Source: Lumbricus rubellus
Lineage: Eukaryota; Annelida; Clitellata; Crassiclitellata; Lumbricidae
DNA: 64,000 bases
Direction of reading: 5' to 3'
Assembly: GCA_945859605.1 (NCBI GenBank)
Contig: OX243820.1
Span: 22,982,450 to 23,046,449, forward strand
The translations under genes and the position numbers were made by a program. Shown one piece after another: positions 1 through 11,084 of this stretch. The notes below the pieces were generated by a model. The model searched no databases. It saw only the letters and a program-made list of their open reading frames with translations, and was not told where the DNA came from. Within the stretch, counting starts at the first letter, position 1, and each line of letters begins with the position of its first letter.

Positions 1-2061
1 ATGCATCGCCGTCTTTCCTTCGTTATCTTTCTCGTTCCAATTAGCACCTTTGTTTAGCAGAAATTTGAGAAATGTGAAATTGCCCTGCATACACAAAAAT
101 AACAGAATCAGTTTATGTGAACGAATAACATTGATCATTAAGAGAAAAATCCATTGAAAGAATTTAGTATTCGGTCTCTGTGATAAGTAAGTTGCTGTCC
201 CTCTAAGCATTTGCCACAAAATCTCATGCTAAACAGGTTTTTTTAAATTAAAACAAATGTCGTACGACAGAGCTACAAATTATAGATTTTCTAGCAAAAA
301 AGGCCAAGATTCATAATAATCAAATAACTGCAACAGCGTCGATGAAAGTCAAATCAATAATATAATTAATATGAAATCCATATGATATTTTGTGCAACAT
401 AACTACACTTGTATAATGGTGCACTAGTTCAAACAAAACCAGAATAATGAATGACAATTTAGGTGTGAGATTACAAAAGTGCTATATATAAATGCATGTA
501 TTCAATACGCTTTCTTCCAGTAACATTACCTTTTGTGCAGCCCAGTGTAGAGCGGTTCTGTTGAGGTCATCTTTCTTGTTGATATTGGCTCCCGCCTTAG
601 ACAAGATCTCAGCACAATCAAGTCGATCCATAAGAATACAATACATCAGCGGAGTTCTTCCAAACTTATCGCCAACATTCACGTCGACACATTCTGCTGC
701 TGTTAGACATACAAACAGAAATAAGTTTCTAGATTTACTAAACCTTCTTGAAAGGCTGTTTTCTTCACAATCCTTGTCGAATGCTGTTTTGTCTGTTTCA
801 TTCTTTAATGTGGGAGTGCTTCTGAGCAGATGACCTTGAAGGGGCACTTCAATATAAATCTCTGTCCAATGAATGAATGAATGAATGAGTATTAATCAAT
901 AGAAATCACATTAAGCATATTCCTCAGCAGAAAGTTCTTTAATTAATATCAGGACCACTTTTCTGAGCACCTCTCAGTAGTTATTCTGGAGAGCGGCTAT
1001 ATATGTGCTCTGAATAAATAAATGAATGAATGATTGATATAACCCACATTAAAGGTATCAAAGGTAGTGGGGTTGGTATCAAGGCCTCCAGTAAAATAGC
1101 ACTCTGGAATAAACTCTGGTGCAACTCTAATACTTGTATTGTACAATACAGTAATTTACTATCTAAAAGTAAAAATCACACTTGCATAGCCAAGGAGCAT
1201 GCACAGTACACAGCATAGCCTACCATTACACCATTTACAATGCAAATATTAGATACAAAGCAGGTCTATGAAAATTTTAAGGTTTAGACTTACAAGAAAG
1301 CCACTTTGTGAGAGTTGAAAGATCACCGTCAACAGTGGCAGCATGAAGTGGGCTGACTTCCGACACAAAATACTGGTCTGTTATACTCAACGTAAGGTCA
1401 CTTTGGTCAAGCTACAAATATAACATTGTACAAGAAAAACAGAGCCACTGTGCAAGTGCATATCTATGAAATGGTATGTATCCATACATGTGCGTTATTT
1501 GTAAGTTACTTTTCACATATTTTAAGTGCACTGCTGGATACAAGACTACAACTTTGAGACCAAGAAAAGGAAACAGTGAGGTGCCGAGACTGAACCAGAG
1601 GGTTTCAAGATATGAGTTCTAACACTCTGCATACCATTTAGTTTCACTCAACAGAAACTGTCTCTTGACCTTTTTCGGTCGTAAGGCCGTCCATCTGGAA
1701 TGACCTCCAGGCTTCAACAACGCGTTTATTACATCTGATTTGACAAATCAAACTTTGTTTCATAAATCTCTCAAGTTTTTTCCTTTGCCACGGCAGGACT
1801 TAGAGCGCTCCTCAGAAGGTTTATTGAAGGGGCAACGTATACGTCCACTGGATGAATGAGTGAGTGAGTGAATGAATTAATTAATACAAATAAATAAATA
1901 AAATAAAATAAATAAATATTTACTTGTAAGTCTTCGGCGGGTGCGTGACGTTCGGCAAGAGCAGTAACGTTGGTCATCTGCTCAAGTGGGTGAACACGAC
2001 GATGGCGGCGACAGCAGCAGCAGAGGAAGCCCAGAGGCATCTTTTCCTTGGCAATCGGCAT
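1..2061 (-). CDS. INVS: Inversin (nephrocystin-2), 5' exons, partial
   Basis: Ankyrin-repeat protein of the ciliary inversin compartment, involved in left-right patterning and Wnt/planar polarity signalling (family knowledge). Exons read right to left: 1924-2061 (46 codons), 1294-1411, 530-699 and 1-84. Introns are GT-AG and the phases join without a break. The joined protein gives ankyrin repeats with SPLHAATVDGD, DKFGRTPLMYCILMDRLDCA, NRTALHWAAQK and GNFTFLKFLLNKGANW. These line up with human inversin (FGRTPLMYCVLADRLDCA, QRTALHLAAQK, GNYRFMKLLL) without gaps. The gene continues off the left edge, so the IQ motifs and C terminus are missing. The start is placed at ATG 2061 (MPIAKEK), but the frame stays open upstream to 2229, so a longer or spliced 5' end is possible. 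Oddity: exon 1 encodes CCCCRRHRR from a TGC triplet run, which vertebrate inversin lacks. Confidence 0.92.
833..887 (+). repeat. LINE 3'-end fragment with (AATG)n tail
   Basis: Plus-strand sequence resembling the ttgaaggggc..cttcaatataaat 3' end of the window's L2/CR1-like family, followed by AATG units. It lies in INVS intron 2. Short and diverged. Confidence 0.45.
960..1035 (+). repeat. LINE 3'-end fragment with (AATG)n tail
   Basis: Matches the window-wide 3' module in degenerate form (gagcacctctcagtag...gcggctata), then an AATAAATGAATGAATG tail. It lies in INVS intron 2, antisense to the gene. Confidence 0.5.
1660..1915 (+). repeat. L2/CR1-like LINE remnant (RT C-terminal end plus tail)
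   Basis: A plus-strand frame reads GRPSIWNDLQ and then CFINLSSFFL. The copy at 37.3-37.6 kb (minus) reads SIWNDLP and [10 protein letters not shown], so both are the C-terminal end of one LINE ORF. The gagcgctcctcag module and a GAATGA/AATAAA tail follow. It sits in INVS intron 1, antisense. Confidence 0.65.
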
Positions 2062-2253
2062 CTGTACGTGCCCTACACATTTCGTAAATATCCCGAACTC
2101 GCCATTCTTTCTCACTCCTAAACTTCCGCCCTCCGCAGGTTCACACCACCGATTACGTATATTAAAATACTTAATGAATCGTACATGCACAATGACGTAG
2201 ACAATATCAGACCGCCATCGTAGATGCACTGTGATTCGAGCGAAAATCGAGAC

Positions 2254-2718
2254 AGAATGATTAGGGTAGTCCCAAAATCACGGTCAAAAAGTGAAAAAAT
2301 CACGGCCTACTTTTGCAAAAATCCAAAAATTCACGGCACCGTGATTCACAGTGCCGCGAATTTTTTTTCAGTCACAATTTCTGTATTAAGTCGATTTTTA
2401 TTTTGAAATTTAGCATAAACGAGTATTTATGAATGAATATTCACTTGTCAGCGACGTAATTCACTCCCCAAAACAGAAATTCATACATTAATTTAATGGT
2501 TCCGCACAGAAAATCTTAAATGAATTTAATGGTTCCACGCTGTTTTTGGTCGTGAGCGCCATTTTTGACGTGTGTTTTTTTTTAAAGTGCTGAAAATGTG
2601 AAAAATCACGGAAAATCACGGGAAAAGGCAAAATTCACGGAAATCACGGCAAACCGCCAAATTCACGGTTTCCGTGATTTCCGTGAATTCGTGATTTTGG
2701 GACTACCCTAAGAATGAT
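2254..2718. mobile_element. hAT-type MITE with perfect 8-bp target duplication
   Basis: The element body is 2262-2710 (449 bp). Terminal inverted repeats are tagggtagtcccaaaatcac on the left and its complement, ending ggactaccctA, on the right. Both ends are flanked by the 8-bp duplication agaatgat (2254-2261 and 2711-2718). The TAGGG start and 8-bp duplication fit the hAT superfamily. No transposase is present; the interior repeats tcacgg-type motifs near both ends. It lies about 200 bp upstream of the INVS start codon, so it may overlap that promoter region. Confidence 0.88.
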
Positions 2719-2719
2719 A

Positions 2720-4500
2720 TTAAAGCGAAAAATAATATTATGTAGGTCTAATTGAGTAAGCTCTTGGAGCTCTCGTGATCAAATAAGTAGCCTACTTAAG
2801 TCAGGATCATTATAAGTAGTCTACCTAATTCTCATTACGTAGATTATAGAGTGAAAACCAGATAAATTAACAAGGATTGCTTCCAGCAAAAGGCTCTTGC
2901 TACAAAGCTTTGTACGTATGCCCTCCCATCTAGGCTTCAATCTTTAAGACCTGCTAAGCTAGGTCCTGCTTACATACTAGGCCTATATTTTGTCTGTATC
3001 CCCGCCCCCTGCGTATGCCTACGTCATCTGGCGCTGCTGCAGGCATTGACCTGCAGTCGACTGGTGTTCAATGTTCTATATAGGCCTAGGCCTACACGCA
3101 ACTTTAATAATTCACTTCGTTTTACTCAGAGTGAGAATTTCCGGGAGGGGGGTTGACCAACTATGGCCTGTCGTTTGGTTTTAGCATATTGTTAAAGTCT
3201 TCTTTTCGAACCCCAATTCCACATATTAAAATCAAATTATTACCCTCGATCGGATCCGCATGGGCGGAATTTATCAGGGGCTAGGGGGAGCTAAGCCCCT
3301 CCAAGAAGGCCCAAATTCAACTTTCTACCATGAAAATTTCATCCTTTTTCTGGGTTAGCCCTCCCAATAAGCGATCTCAGTAGGCCTGTGGCACCCTATA
3401 TAGGCATGTATAGTTGTATACAGGCCTAGGCCTATATGTAACTCCCACTAAAAAGAGCGAATCAGTCCAGGTTTGCGTTTAGTCGACAGTGCTCAAGTAC
3501 GTAGCCTATGTCAGCGGATGCCATGCTGCATGCGATTACAATCTGTCAACAGAACAGATGTAACTGTTTATCAATTTCCTGTCCACAGATCTGGGGCAAA
3601 ACCGGAGCTGAGACTAAACGCCAGGCATTGGCTACGAGTTAAGGGAGGCAGCGTATAGACCTACATGTAAAGATTCACCCTAGGCTATACCCGTACCAAT
3701 AGCCTATAGGCCTACCATAACACTTCTGTAGCCTACACGCTCCCAAAGTTTATTTGTACAAGTCAATGCCCGGCGGCAGTATTATTGGACACTATTATAG
3801 GCCTATGGTTTAAAAGAAACTGGCATTAGTAATTAGCACAATCGTTTTTACATCATTCTGGTGAAATAGGCCTACCGCTCTGCAGTTTCATTTGACCAAC
3901 TAGGATTAGGCTTACATGCAGCTATAGGCCTATACCTACAGGCCTGCCATGACTGCGTCTCTCGACTGCATGCACGTCCTTAGCTTTAAAAACCGGATGA
4001 ACGAATTGCCAGCCTATATGAACTGAACTGGGCCCACATCCAATAAATTTTAAAAACAGTAACCTTTAAATATTAATTCAACAATTGTAGGAGGAGTTTG
4101 GTTAACACTATAGGGCCTAGGCACAATTAAAGAGCAGAAGATCAGCATGGAAGCGGGATAGATTCTCGTACGGCTATAGGCCTATATAGGCCTAGTATAC
4201 GGCTATACCCTCCCAAAGTCGACACATACCAGGTGGCGTTGGTAAAATCAGCGATATAAACGACTACCTTTGATACCTGTATATGAACTGACGGCTGCTA
4301 ATCACGCCCTCGAGAGGGGAACTGAGGTAGGATTGAGGCAACGGCAATTAACCTGGGTCCATAATGTGCCTTGGCGCCTTTTAGGATTCTGGCAGAAAGT
4401 ACAATTTTTTTATTCAAAATAACTGAGTAAAATCAAAATATACAAATATAATAGGTCTGTGTATATTTATATGCATACATATATACATACATATAGGCTA
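2720..4500. other. Non-coding region rich in TAGGCCTA palindromes
   Basis: No credible exon. The hexamer AGGCCT, mostly within TAGGCCTA or ATAGGCCTAT, recurs more than a dozen times (for example near 2980, 3085, 3425, 3710, 3798, 3870, 3925, 4175). At 3245-3400 a decayed stretch (ggggctaggggg...aagcccct) resembles the MITE at 30711. The short open frame at 3473-3658 has no recognisable feature. Confidence 0.4.
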
Positions 4501-4506
4501 TTATTT

Positions 4507-4712
4507 ATTTATTTATTTACTGAAAATTTGATATAGCGCTCCTTCAAGGTTACTACTCAGGAGCGCTCCCAGTCCAACCCCGGTCGAATAAGACAGTCTT
4601 GAGAAGAGAAAGAAATGAAGTAAAAGTAGAAAGGCCAATAGGTATTTGACGAAGGATAACAGGGAGCTCATTCCAGGTCGCAGGGCCAGCCACGGAGAAG
4701 GCACGTTGCATC
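4507..4712 (-). repeat. 5'-truncated L2/CR1-like LINE, 3' end
   Basis: Read on the minus strand it encodes the WNELPVIL..LLKTVLFDRGWTGSAPE-type C terminus, then gagcgctcctgagtag...ggagcgctatatcaaat and an (AAAT)n tail. It is nearly identical to the longer copy at 51.8-52.4 kb, so insertion was fairly recent. The 5' truncation abuts the (CATA)n array. Confidence 0.85.
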
Positions 4713-4742
4713 AATCCTATATACAATTATACATACATGCAC

Positions 4743-4915
4743 ACATACATACATACATACATACATACATACATACATACATACATACATACATACATAC
4801 ATACATACATACATACATACATACATACATACATACATACATACATACATACATACATACATACATACATACATACATACATACATACATACATGCACGC
4901 ATGCATGCATGCATG
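4743..4915. repeat. (CATA)n microsatellite, then (GCAT)n
   Basis: About 150 bp of perfect CATA units followed by short GCAT repeats. Long open frames on both strands here (repeating Y-I-H-T on plus, M-Y-V-C on minus) are artefacts of the repeat. Confidence 0.97.
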
Positions 4916-5339
4916 AAAGCACACGTACGTACCTACATACATGCATACATACACACATACATATATACTTAGATACGCGGCAACTCTAAATTCTTTACCG
5001 GAATTTACCGTAGGCCTACTAGTGCATATAGGTTACGAGTGGTTACTTAAAAACTGCTGGTGGTTAATCGGTTATTTATCTACATAGGCCTGGGTCATAG
5101 GCTATAGGCCTATTCCTCTGTGTCTGCAATAGAGACCGACTTTTAATTGGGATTTGGGAACCGACGATTGAAAGAAGCTGTACGGTAGACTTAGGTCCGT
5201 TATGCCTGCACGAATTTACCATTAAAAATACACCTATTAGAAAGCAACAGAATCGCATGCTTGAAACGTTCTCTTAACCCGGCAATGACCTTTGGTGCAT
5301 AGCTCATCTAAAAACTGACATTTAATCGGACATCTGGTA

Positions 5340-5455
5340 TTATATCAGGCACAGTTACACGCCACCTAGCGAGCCGTTCCTCGCCGCGAGATCTCGCCAC
5401 CATCCCGAGCACGGCCAGTGCGCAGGCGCCCGGCGCGGCCGACCATCCGGTGTTC
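5340..5455. promoter_or_regulatory. CpG-rich patch, possible promoter or exon remnant
   Basis: A short stretch is much richer in G+C and CpG than its surroundings (cgccgcgagatctcgcc, gcgcccggcgcggccgacc). No start codon or open frame is convincing. It could be an unannotated first exon or promoter, or chance. It ends just where the hAT MITE at 5462 begins. Confidence 0.2.
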
Positions 5456-5852
5456 TGTAGCCAGGGATGCCACTCATAGCTTTTCCCACCCAGATCTAGT
5501 TTTTTCGGCCTTATCTATAGGTTTTTGTCGAGATCTAGGTTTTTTGCGACGGTGCCATTTAACAAAAAACATTTTCGGAAAAAATGACCGAAACACGAGT
5601 AAAACTGTAAAAATGAGACATAAGGAAAATTTTTAGATTTTTGAGCGAATGGCCAAAATAGGAGATTTGAGAAAAGAAAATAGGTGGAACTTGAAATTTT
5701 TGACCTGAATGACTAAACACGGTCGTCAGAAATTTTAAGCCCGAGAATTCAATGTATTTTTCACAAAATTTTCAATCTAGCCTTTTCTAGTCTTTTTTTG
5801 CCAAGATCTGACCTTTTTATAAAAAATTCAGAGTGGCATCCCTGATTGTAGC
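5454..5852. mobile_element. hAT-type MITE (cagggatgccactc termini)
   Basis: The body is 5462-5844 (383 bp) with 14-bp perfect terminal inverted repeats, cagggatgccactc and gagtggcatccctg. The 8-bp flanks tctgtagc and attgtagc match at six of eight positions, which fits a decayed hAT duplication. The interior is AT-rich, and no transposase is seen. Confidence 0.78.
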
Positions 5853-5859
5853 ATACGTC

Positions 5860-7010
5860 TTGTGTACAACCACGGCAAATAGTATATAATATTACGTGCA
5901 TGGACGCTATGGCGTTTCGATGGCCGCTGCATCGGCTGGAGTCGGATATGTTTCTATCTACGAATGTAACTCTGGTTGGTGTTTCATGTGGCGCATGTAT
6001 ACGTAAAGCAAACATACGACTGTCAGACAATGAAAGAAGACGAGGTTTGCCAGGATTCAGGTTGGCAGTAAAACACATGTTACATAGACAGACAGCTGTA
6101 TTATAACATCTCCACGCCGCACGCAATAGCAAAGCCAGACCGGCCGCAGTTAGGCCTATGTGTTTGATCGCTCCAGGCATTTATATCGCGATACTTTCGT
6201 GTCTAAATGGATATATATGTACAAATTGTACATGATACGCGTTTGTGGTTTTAGATATTTTTCTATTCTATTCCAATTTATGTTCCGTCTGTGAAAAAGG
6301 ATTTAAGTATTGTATGCACATTTATGCACAGAAAGCGAAATCGTGGCTCGTCAACTTTCGTTTTTGTTATTTAAGTGCTTTAATTGCATGTTTTCGATTC
6401 TAACTAAGCCTATTATAAGGCGGTTAAGGACTGCAGCTTACGACTTGTGGATTTGTTCTGCTGAATGCCTATTTCAACACAGTCAACGTTTGACTGATAG
6501 TAGGCCTAACTGTTATGACAGTGTTTTCAGGTGAGTTTTCGTGCAGAGACTATAGGCCTGATACAGACAATTTATTTCTGACACATTTTCTGAAGGTTTG
6601 TTTAATTACAAGAGACTCAAGAGCAGGCTTTGCATATTGGCCTATACTTCATTATTGCACCCATGGCAGTTGTATCCCCAAAGCTACCAGGTTAGAGGGA
6701 GGTTGGAGGTTTGAGGTTAAGGTTGAAGCAAGAAGAATTTCCAGTTGAGTAAAGAGGCATGCAGTTAATAAGTATACCCAGCATTTTTGGCAGCATCACC
6801 TTTAAGGCTTGATTTCCATACACATTATATCAGATATTTACAATTTTATATAGTCTAGTATTTCATTACCAAGGGACAGTGACATAACTATGGGTCCTCA
6901 TCCACCAAATGTGAAGAATGTGAGCCTGCTTAGACAGTTTGTTTGCCATTAGAGTATAAACCTAATCTATTGGCAGAAGCCTGATATTTGAGGCTATGAC
7001 ACTGAAAGTT
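5860..7010. other. No gene recognised
   Basis: Short open frames (5900-6106, 6310-6534, 6515-6748 plus; 5853-6180 minus) show no motif, no splice partner and no repeat homology in the window. A few TAGGCCTA sites occur (6150, 6500, 6553). Confidence 0.3.
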
Positions 7011-7017
7011 AAATGGA

Positions 7018-7172
7018 CAGGTTAAAAGAGAGCAAAGGTTATAAGGGGGGGAAGGTTAAAAAGGAGCAATGATGAAAAGGGAGCAAAGGTTAAAGGAGGG
7101 TGAGAAGGTTAAAAGGGAGCAAAGGTTAAAGCAGGGGGGGGGCAAAGGTTAAAAGGGAGAAAATGTGAAAGG
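7018..7172. repeat. Imperfect minisatellite (aaaagggagcaaaggtt)
   Basis: Diverged tandem units of roughly 16-25 bp built on ggttaaaagggagcaaa, interrupted by G runs. Confidence 0.7.
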
Positions 7173-7433
7173 GTATAGGGACTTGGATCTGTGCCCTTCA
7201 TGCTGTGTTGAGATCACTGTATTAAATTTTGATTTTGTATATTATGTCGTGTCTTGTCGTGATTGTGTCGTCCAATCAACATTGACCAACCATTTCTGCA
7301 GAGATGTTGCCAATCCATGAGATGTTCATTTATCCTGTATTTTACATTTCCTGCTGGCCTCGTTAATTCTGTGGTTATGTGAAGGCACTTCTGCCCATCA
7401 GGATGCTGGCTTTGCCTATAGCATAACCATTTT

Positions 7434-7648
7434 GGGGCGCGGTGGTCTAGTGGTGGCGTCGTTGCCTTGGAACCGGAAGGTCCGAGGTTCGAATCCACCT
7501 CCCCGCGTAAGGACCTTGGGCAAGTCCTTCACTTACAATTGCTCAGCGCTTCGGCGTGAAACTCTGATGCAGTGTCCGCTCTGCATCGGGAGCGCCTCTG
7601 AGTAGAGAGCTTGAAGGGGCGCTATAACAAGTGCACATACATACAAAC
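7434..7648 (+). mobile_element. tRNA-derived SINE, subfamily A
   Basis: The 5' 75 bp is tRNA-like: A box tggtctagtgg at 7443-7453 and B box ggttcgaatcc at 7486-7496, which match RNA polymerase III internal promoter consensus. The body aaggaccttgggcaagtcct follows. The 3' part gagcgcctctgagtag...gaaggggcgctataacaagt is the 3' end of the window's LINE family, then an ACAT-type tail. Copies at 33.0 kb (minus) and 43.4 kb share this subfamily. Confidence 0.9.
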
Positions 7649-8426
7649 CATATGGACTGTATTCAGAGCTGTGTATGTATAGAAATATAGTGCACGGGTC
7701 CAGACACAGGGAACTAAAATCGAGTTGTATCTATTCAGAGCATCTGCAGTGAAAGGATCTCTGTAGATAATGAATTCAGTGAAGTCAGCATGACAAAGCT
7801 TTCTGGTCTTTTGAAAAGATGTGTACACAGATACATATATATACACACATATACAGGCATGTATAAATATATGTATATAAAATATATATACACATACATA
7901 TTACATACATGTGCATGCATACAGATGAGCACACACATGCATAGAGACATTCTTGCACACATGCGTAGTATTGCATATGTAGTTGTACATTATATGCATT
8001 TCATGTGGGTAGATACATGTATATATACTTGTGTTTAACCATGCTGTAAGCTTACATATACACAATCTTACTCACCAGTCCACATCTTGGTGATAAATAT
8101 ACTAGTTTCTGTCTGGTATTGGGCCTACTTATCATCTTGTGCATCCATCATAAGTCTACCAGGCACATTTAGCAGCTGCATCAAGTTGTTTTAGTCTGTA
8201 GCTGCCCGTCAGTGTTGCAGTTTGTTGCGTTGATAAGCAAGTAAGATAGGCAGGACTCATGATTCAATAGATAACATGGCATGTGACATTGATTGGCTGA
8301 GTGTTTGCTGTGTTATGTAAAGTGTGCTGCATTCAAGTTCTCATGCAACAGTTGTTGTTGTCTGGTGGGTGAGGGACCTTGACCTTCATGCACAACTATT
8401 GCTCAGCCTCCTTGATGGGATGCGTT

Positions 8427-8640
8427 GATAATAATAATAATAAAATGATAATAATAATAATAATAATAATTATTATTATTATAACTATTCATATGATGCT
8501 GTTACATGGCCATGCCATTGCAAGGCACCTTGCGAAGCAGAAAAAGCACTGTTAATAGATAAAGGTACTTAATGAATACAGAATAATAATAATAATTATT
8601 ATTATTATTATTATTTTAATAATGAGTACTATATAATAAT
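8427..8640. repeat. (AAT)n/(ATT)n microsatellites
   Basis: AAT runs turn into ATT runs at 8427-8482 and again at 8583-8618, so each half can pair with the other as an AT hairpin. Confidence 0.85.
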
Positions 8641-8971
8641 TAATGACAATAATAAGAAATTATAATATTGAAACATGGGCGTTCCCAATAAAACTTCTTC
8701 AGCGTTCCGACTGCTCACCTAAACCACTTTAACCACTGAGGATGTGCATATAGTGTAATAGTAAGTGCGCCTGATGTCTCCAGAGATGTTTGAGTTTAAG
8801 ATCCTATAGTCGATGGCAAAGCAAAAGTTTGTTTTGATATGTCTGCTGCACCCTGTCTCTTTTGAACTCATATGTAATGAGAATGATGAGGTTACCTTAA
8901 GGCTGCCTGTCCTAAAACACTGCTCAGGATAGGAGATGAAAATAACTAAAAGTCTAAAACTTCTTGTTATA

Positions 8972-9168
8972 GACCTGTGCCTCTGAGTAGTCCCCTTGAA
9001 GAGGCGCTGTTCAAATTCGTTTGACTAATGAATGAATAAATGAATGAAGAATGAATGAATGAAGAATGAATGAATGAATGAAGAATGAATGAAGAATGAA
9101 TGAAGAATAAATGAATGATTGAACAAATGAATGAATGAACGAACGAACGAACGAATGAACGAATGCCT
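8972..9168 (+). repeat. LINE 3' end with expanded (GAAT)n tail
   Basis: The module cctctgagtag..ccttgaagaggcgctgtt is followed by about 140 bp of GAATGAAT/GAAGAAT units, an expanded LINE tail. The long S-F-I-H-type minus-strand frame is an artefact of the tail. Confidence 0.7.
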
Positions 9169-9299
9169 CTCGGGTTAGCTAAAAGTGACCACTCTTCCAA
9201 TGAACTAAGTATATAACCTGTGCCTTTATAAAAGTTTGTATGTATTGTGTGCCCCATAAATTTATTTCCAGCAAGCCACCCATGCCTTTCTAGCTGTTC

Positions 9300-11044
9300 T
9301 GTTCAATTCTTACCCACCTGACTGTCTTTCTCAGCCCTCCTATAATTCCTACCCAACTTATACCCACCCATCCTCATCCACGTTCTGCTGATACTATGTT
9401 GGTTTAAATTTTGGTACTGTTTATGCACAGGCCATGCCTGTATCATGTGCTGTGTGGGCTTTTATTTATTGACTTAAGATCTATATAACCCTATATTTAT
9501 TTATAAAGCGGTTTTAAGAGTTCCATTGATGGGCTTTACAGTTTAGCAACAACAGGATTATTTGCTAATGAAGAGGTCTGTTGAATCTGATTACCTATAT
9601 GTAGGACCTTAACATGGACTTTAGATTACTGAGACCCTGACACTAACTGCTCTGGACCTGCCTGTCTAGTATACACCAGCAGGTTGGAGTAGGAGAGCAG
9701 GACATACACCCAGTAGGAGATCAACATTATGTACATGTAGGCCAAGTTTTAATGGATTGCCAACTTGCAGGTCTGCAGTAGGCTAGCCAATTTATTACCA
9801 AGAAAGATCACCATAATTTGATCTATCAAGCACTCTTTTGAGGTGCTAAGTCTTAAAATGAGATATGTTAGCATAATATTGTGCATTTTGGTGCTACTAA
9901 CAAAAAAAGATATTTTTGAGTTCATGAATAAATTATGAAAAAGTGTGATATAGTACCAGTTGAAAGATTGGGAAAAATTCCAGTCTTTTCCAGTTTCCCC
10001 CCCATAGATTTGAATGTAATCCAGGAGCACTAAGTCAAAATGTGGAAATAGTCCAGGCTTACAGTTTGTATGCTAGCCACTTTATTGCTCAAGGACAATG
10101 ACCGTAATTTAATCTATGCAGTACTCTTTTGAGCCATTCCTGGTGTCAAGTCTTATTTGTCCTAGCAAGTAACCTGATCTATTGCCACATTAACCTATAT
10201 TTGCCAGAAACTGATAGTACAACATAGATGCGTGAGTCCAACTGCTATCATGTCATAAGGTACGATATGTCAACCTGATTTCTTTCAAGTAATGAAATAT
10301 AGTTACCAAACTTGAATGTCCTTAAATATTTGAGAAACAATGAATTTTATTATGCCTATAGATGTTATTTGCACAAATATTGTCTTTCGGAAAGAGACTG
10401 TTGCACAGATAAACAGTCGGACAGACAGACAAGCAAGCAGACTGACAAACAAACAGACAGGATCACAGACAAATGTCCTTGGATGCTTCGTGACAAATGA
10501 ATAGAGAAATGGATGAATAGTTGATGATTTGATGAATGGATGTATTCCTGCATGTTTTATTGCATATTATTTGAAAATTCCTTAGTATCATCATGTATAG
10601 AACGAATGAGAGAGGGGAGAAGAAAGGGCACAAAGAAAGGGAGTAAAGAAAGGCGCACATTGAGAAAGTGTCTAAACGAGTGTAAATGCTAATGGATTGA
10701 CTGCAGTGAAGTGCTGAAATGAAACATCATATCTTTTGGTATCTATAGAGACATAAATGGATAATAGCCCAATATTTTGTCCAAGCGAGGCAATTCATTT
10801 GGGTGCTTGGAGGAGAAGATGTGGAGAGAAGAGAAACTTGTGTGAAGAGAGAAAGATGGGAAGTTACAGCAGCACTCACTTTAGCCATGCACATAGTGTG
10901 GATAGGTTTGGCATAAATAAGTCTTTTGGTTCAATGTGTAAACATTAATCCAGGAATCCATTTAGCTTGATCATCTGGATAGGGTATTTGAAGGAGCTAA
11001 ACAGGGACACTCACTATCTTAGAGGCAAAGTCAAAGTAGCAGCA

Positions 11045-11084
<40 letters not shown>

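Noticed and set aside
492..833. 113-codon plus-strand open frame
   Set aside because: Shadow of INVS exon 530-699 on the minus strand, which has ankyrin homology and splice sites.
4646..4972. Overlapping long open frames on both strands
   Set aside because: They are translations of the (CATA)n microsatellite; the plus and minus frames mirror each other.
5853..6180. Possible minus-strand gene with hydrophobic N terminus
   Set aside because: The open frame runs into the hAT MITE, has no splice context and no recognisable family.
7434..7508. Possible tRNA gene with A and B boxes
   Set aside because: The same unit recurs five times with a LINE-type 3' tail, so it is a SINE head, not a tRNA gene; acceptor pairing is poor.
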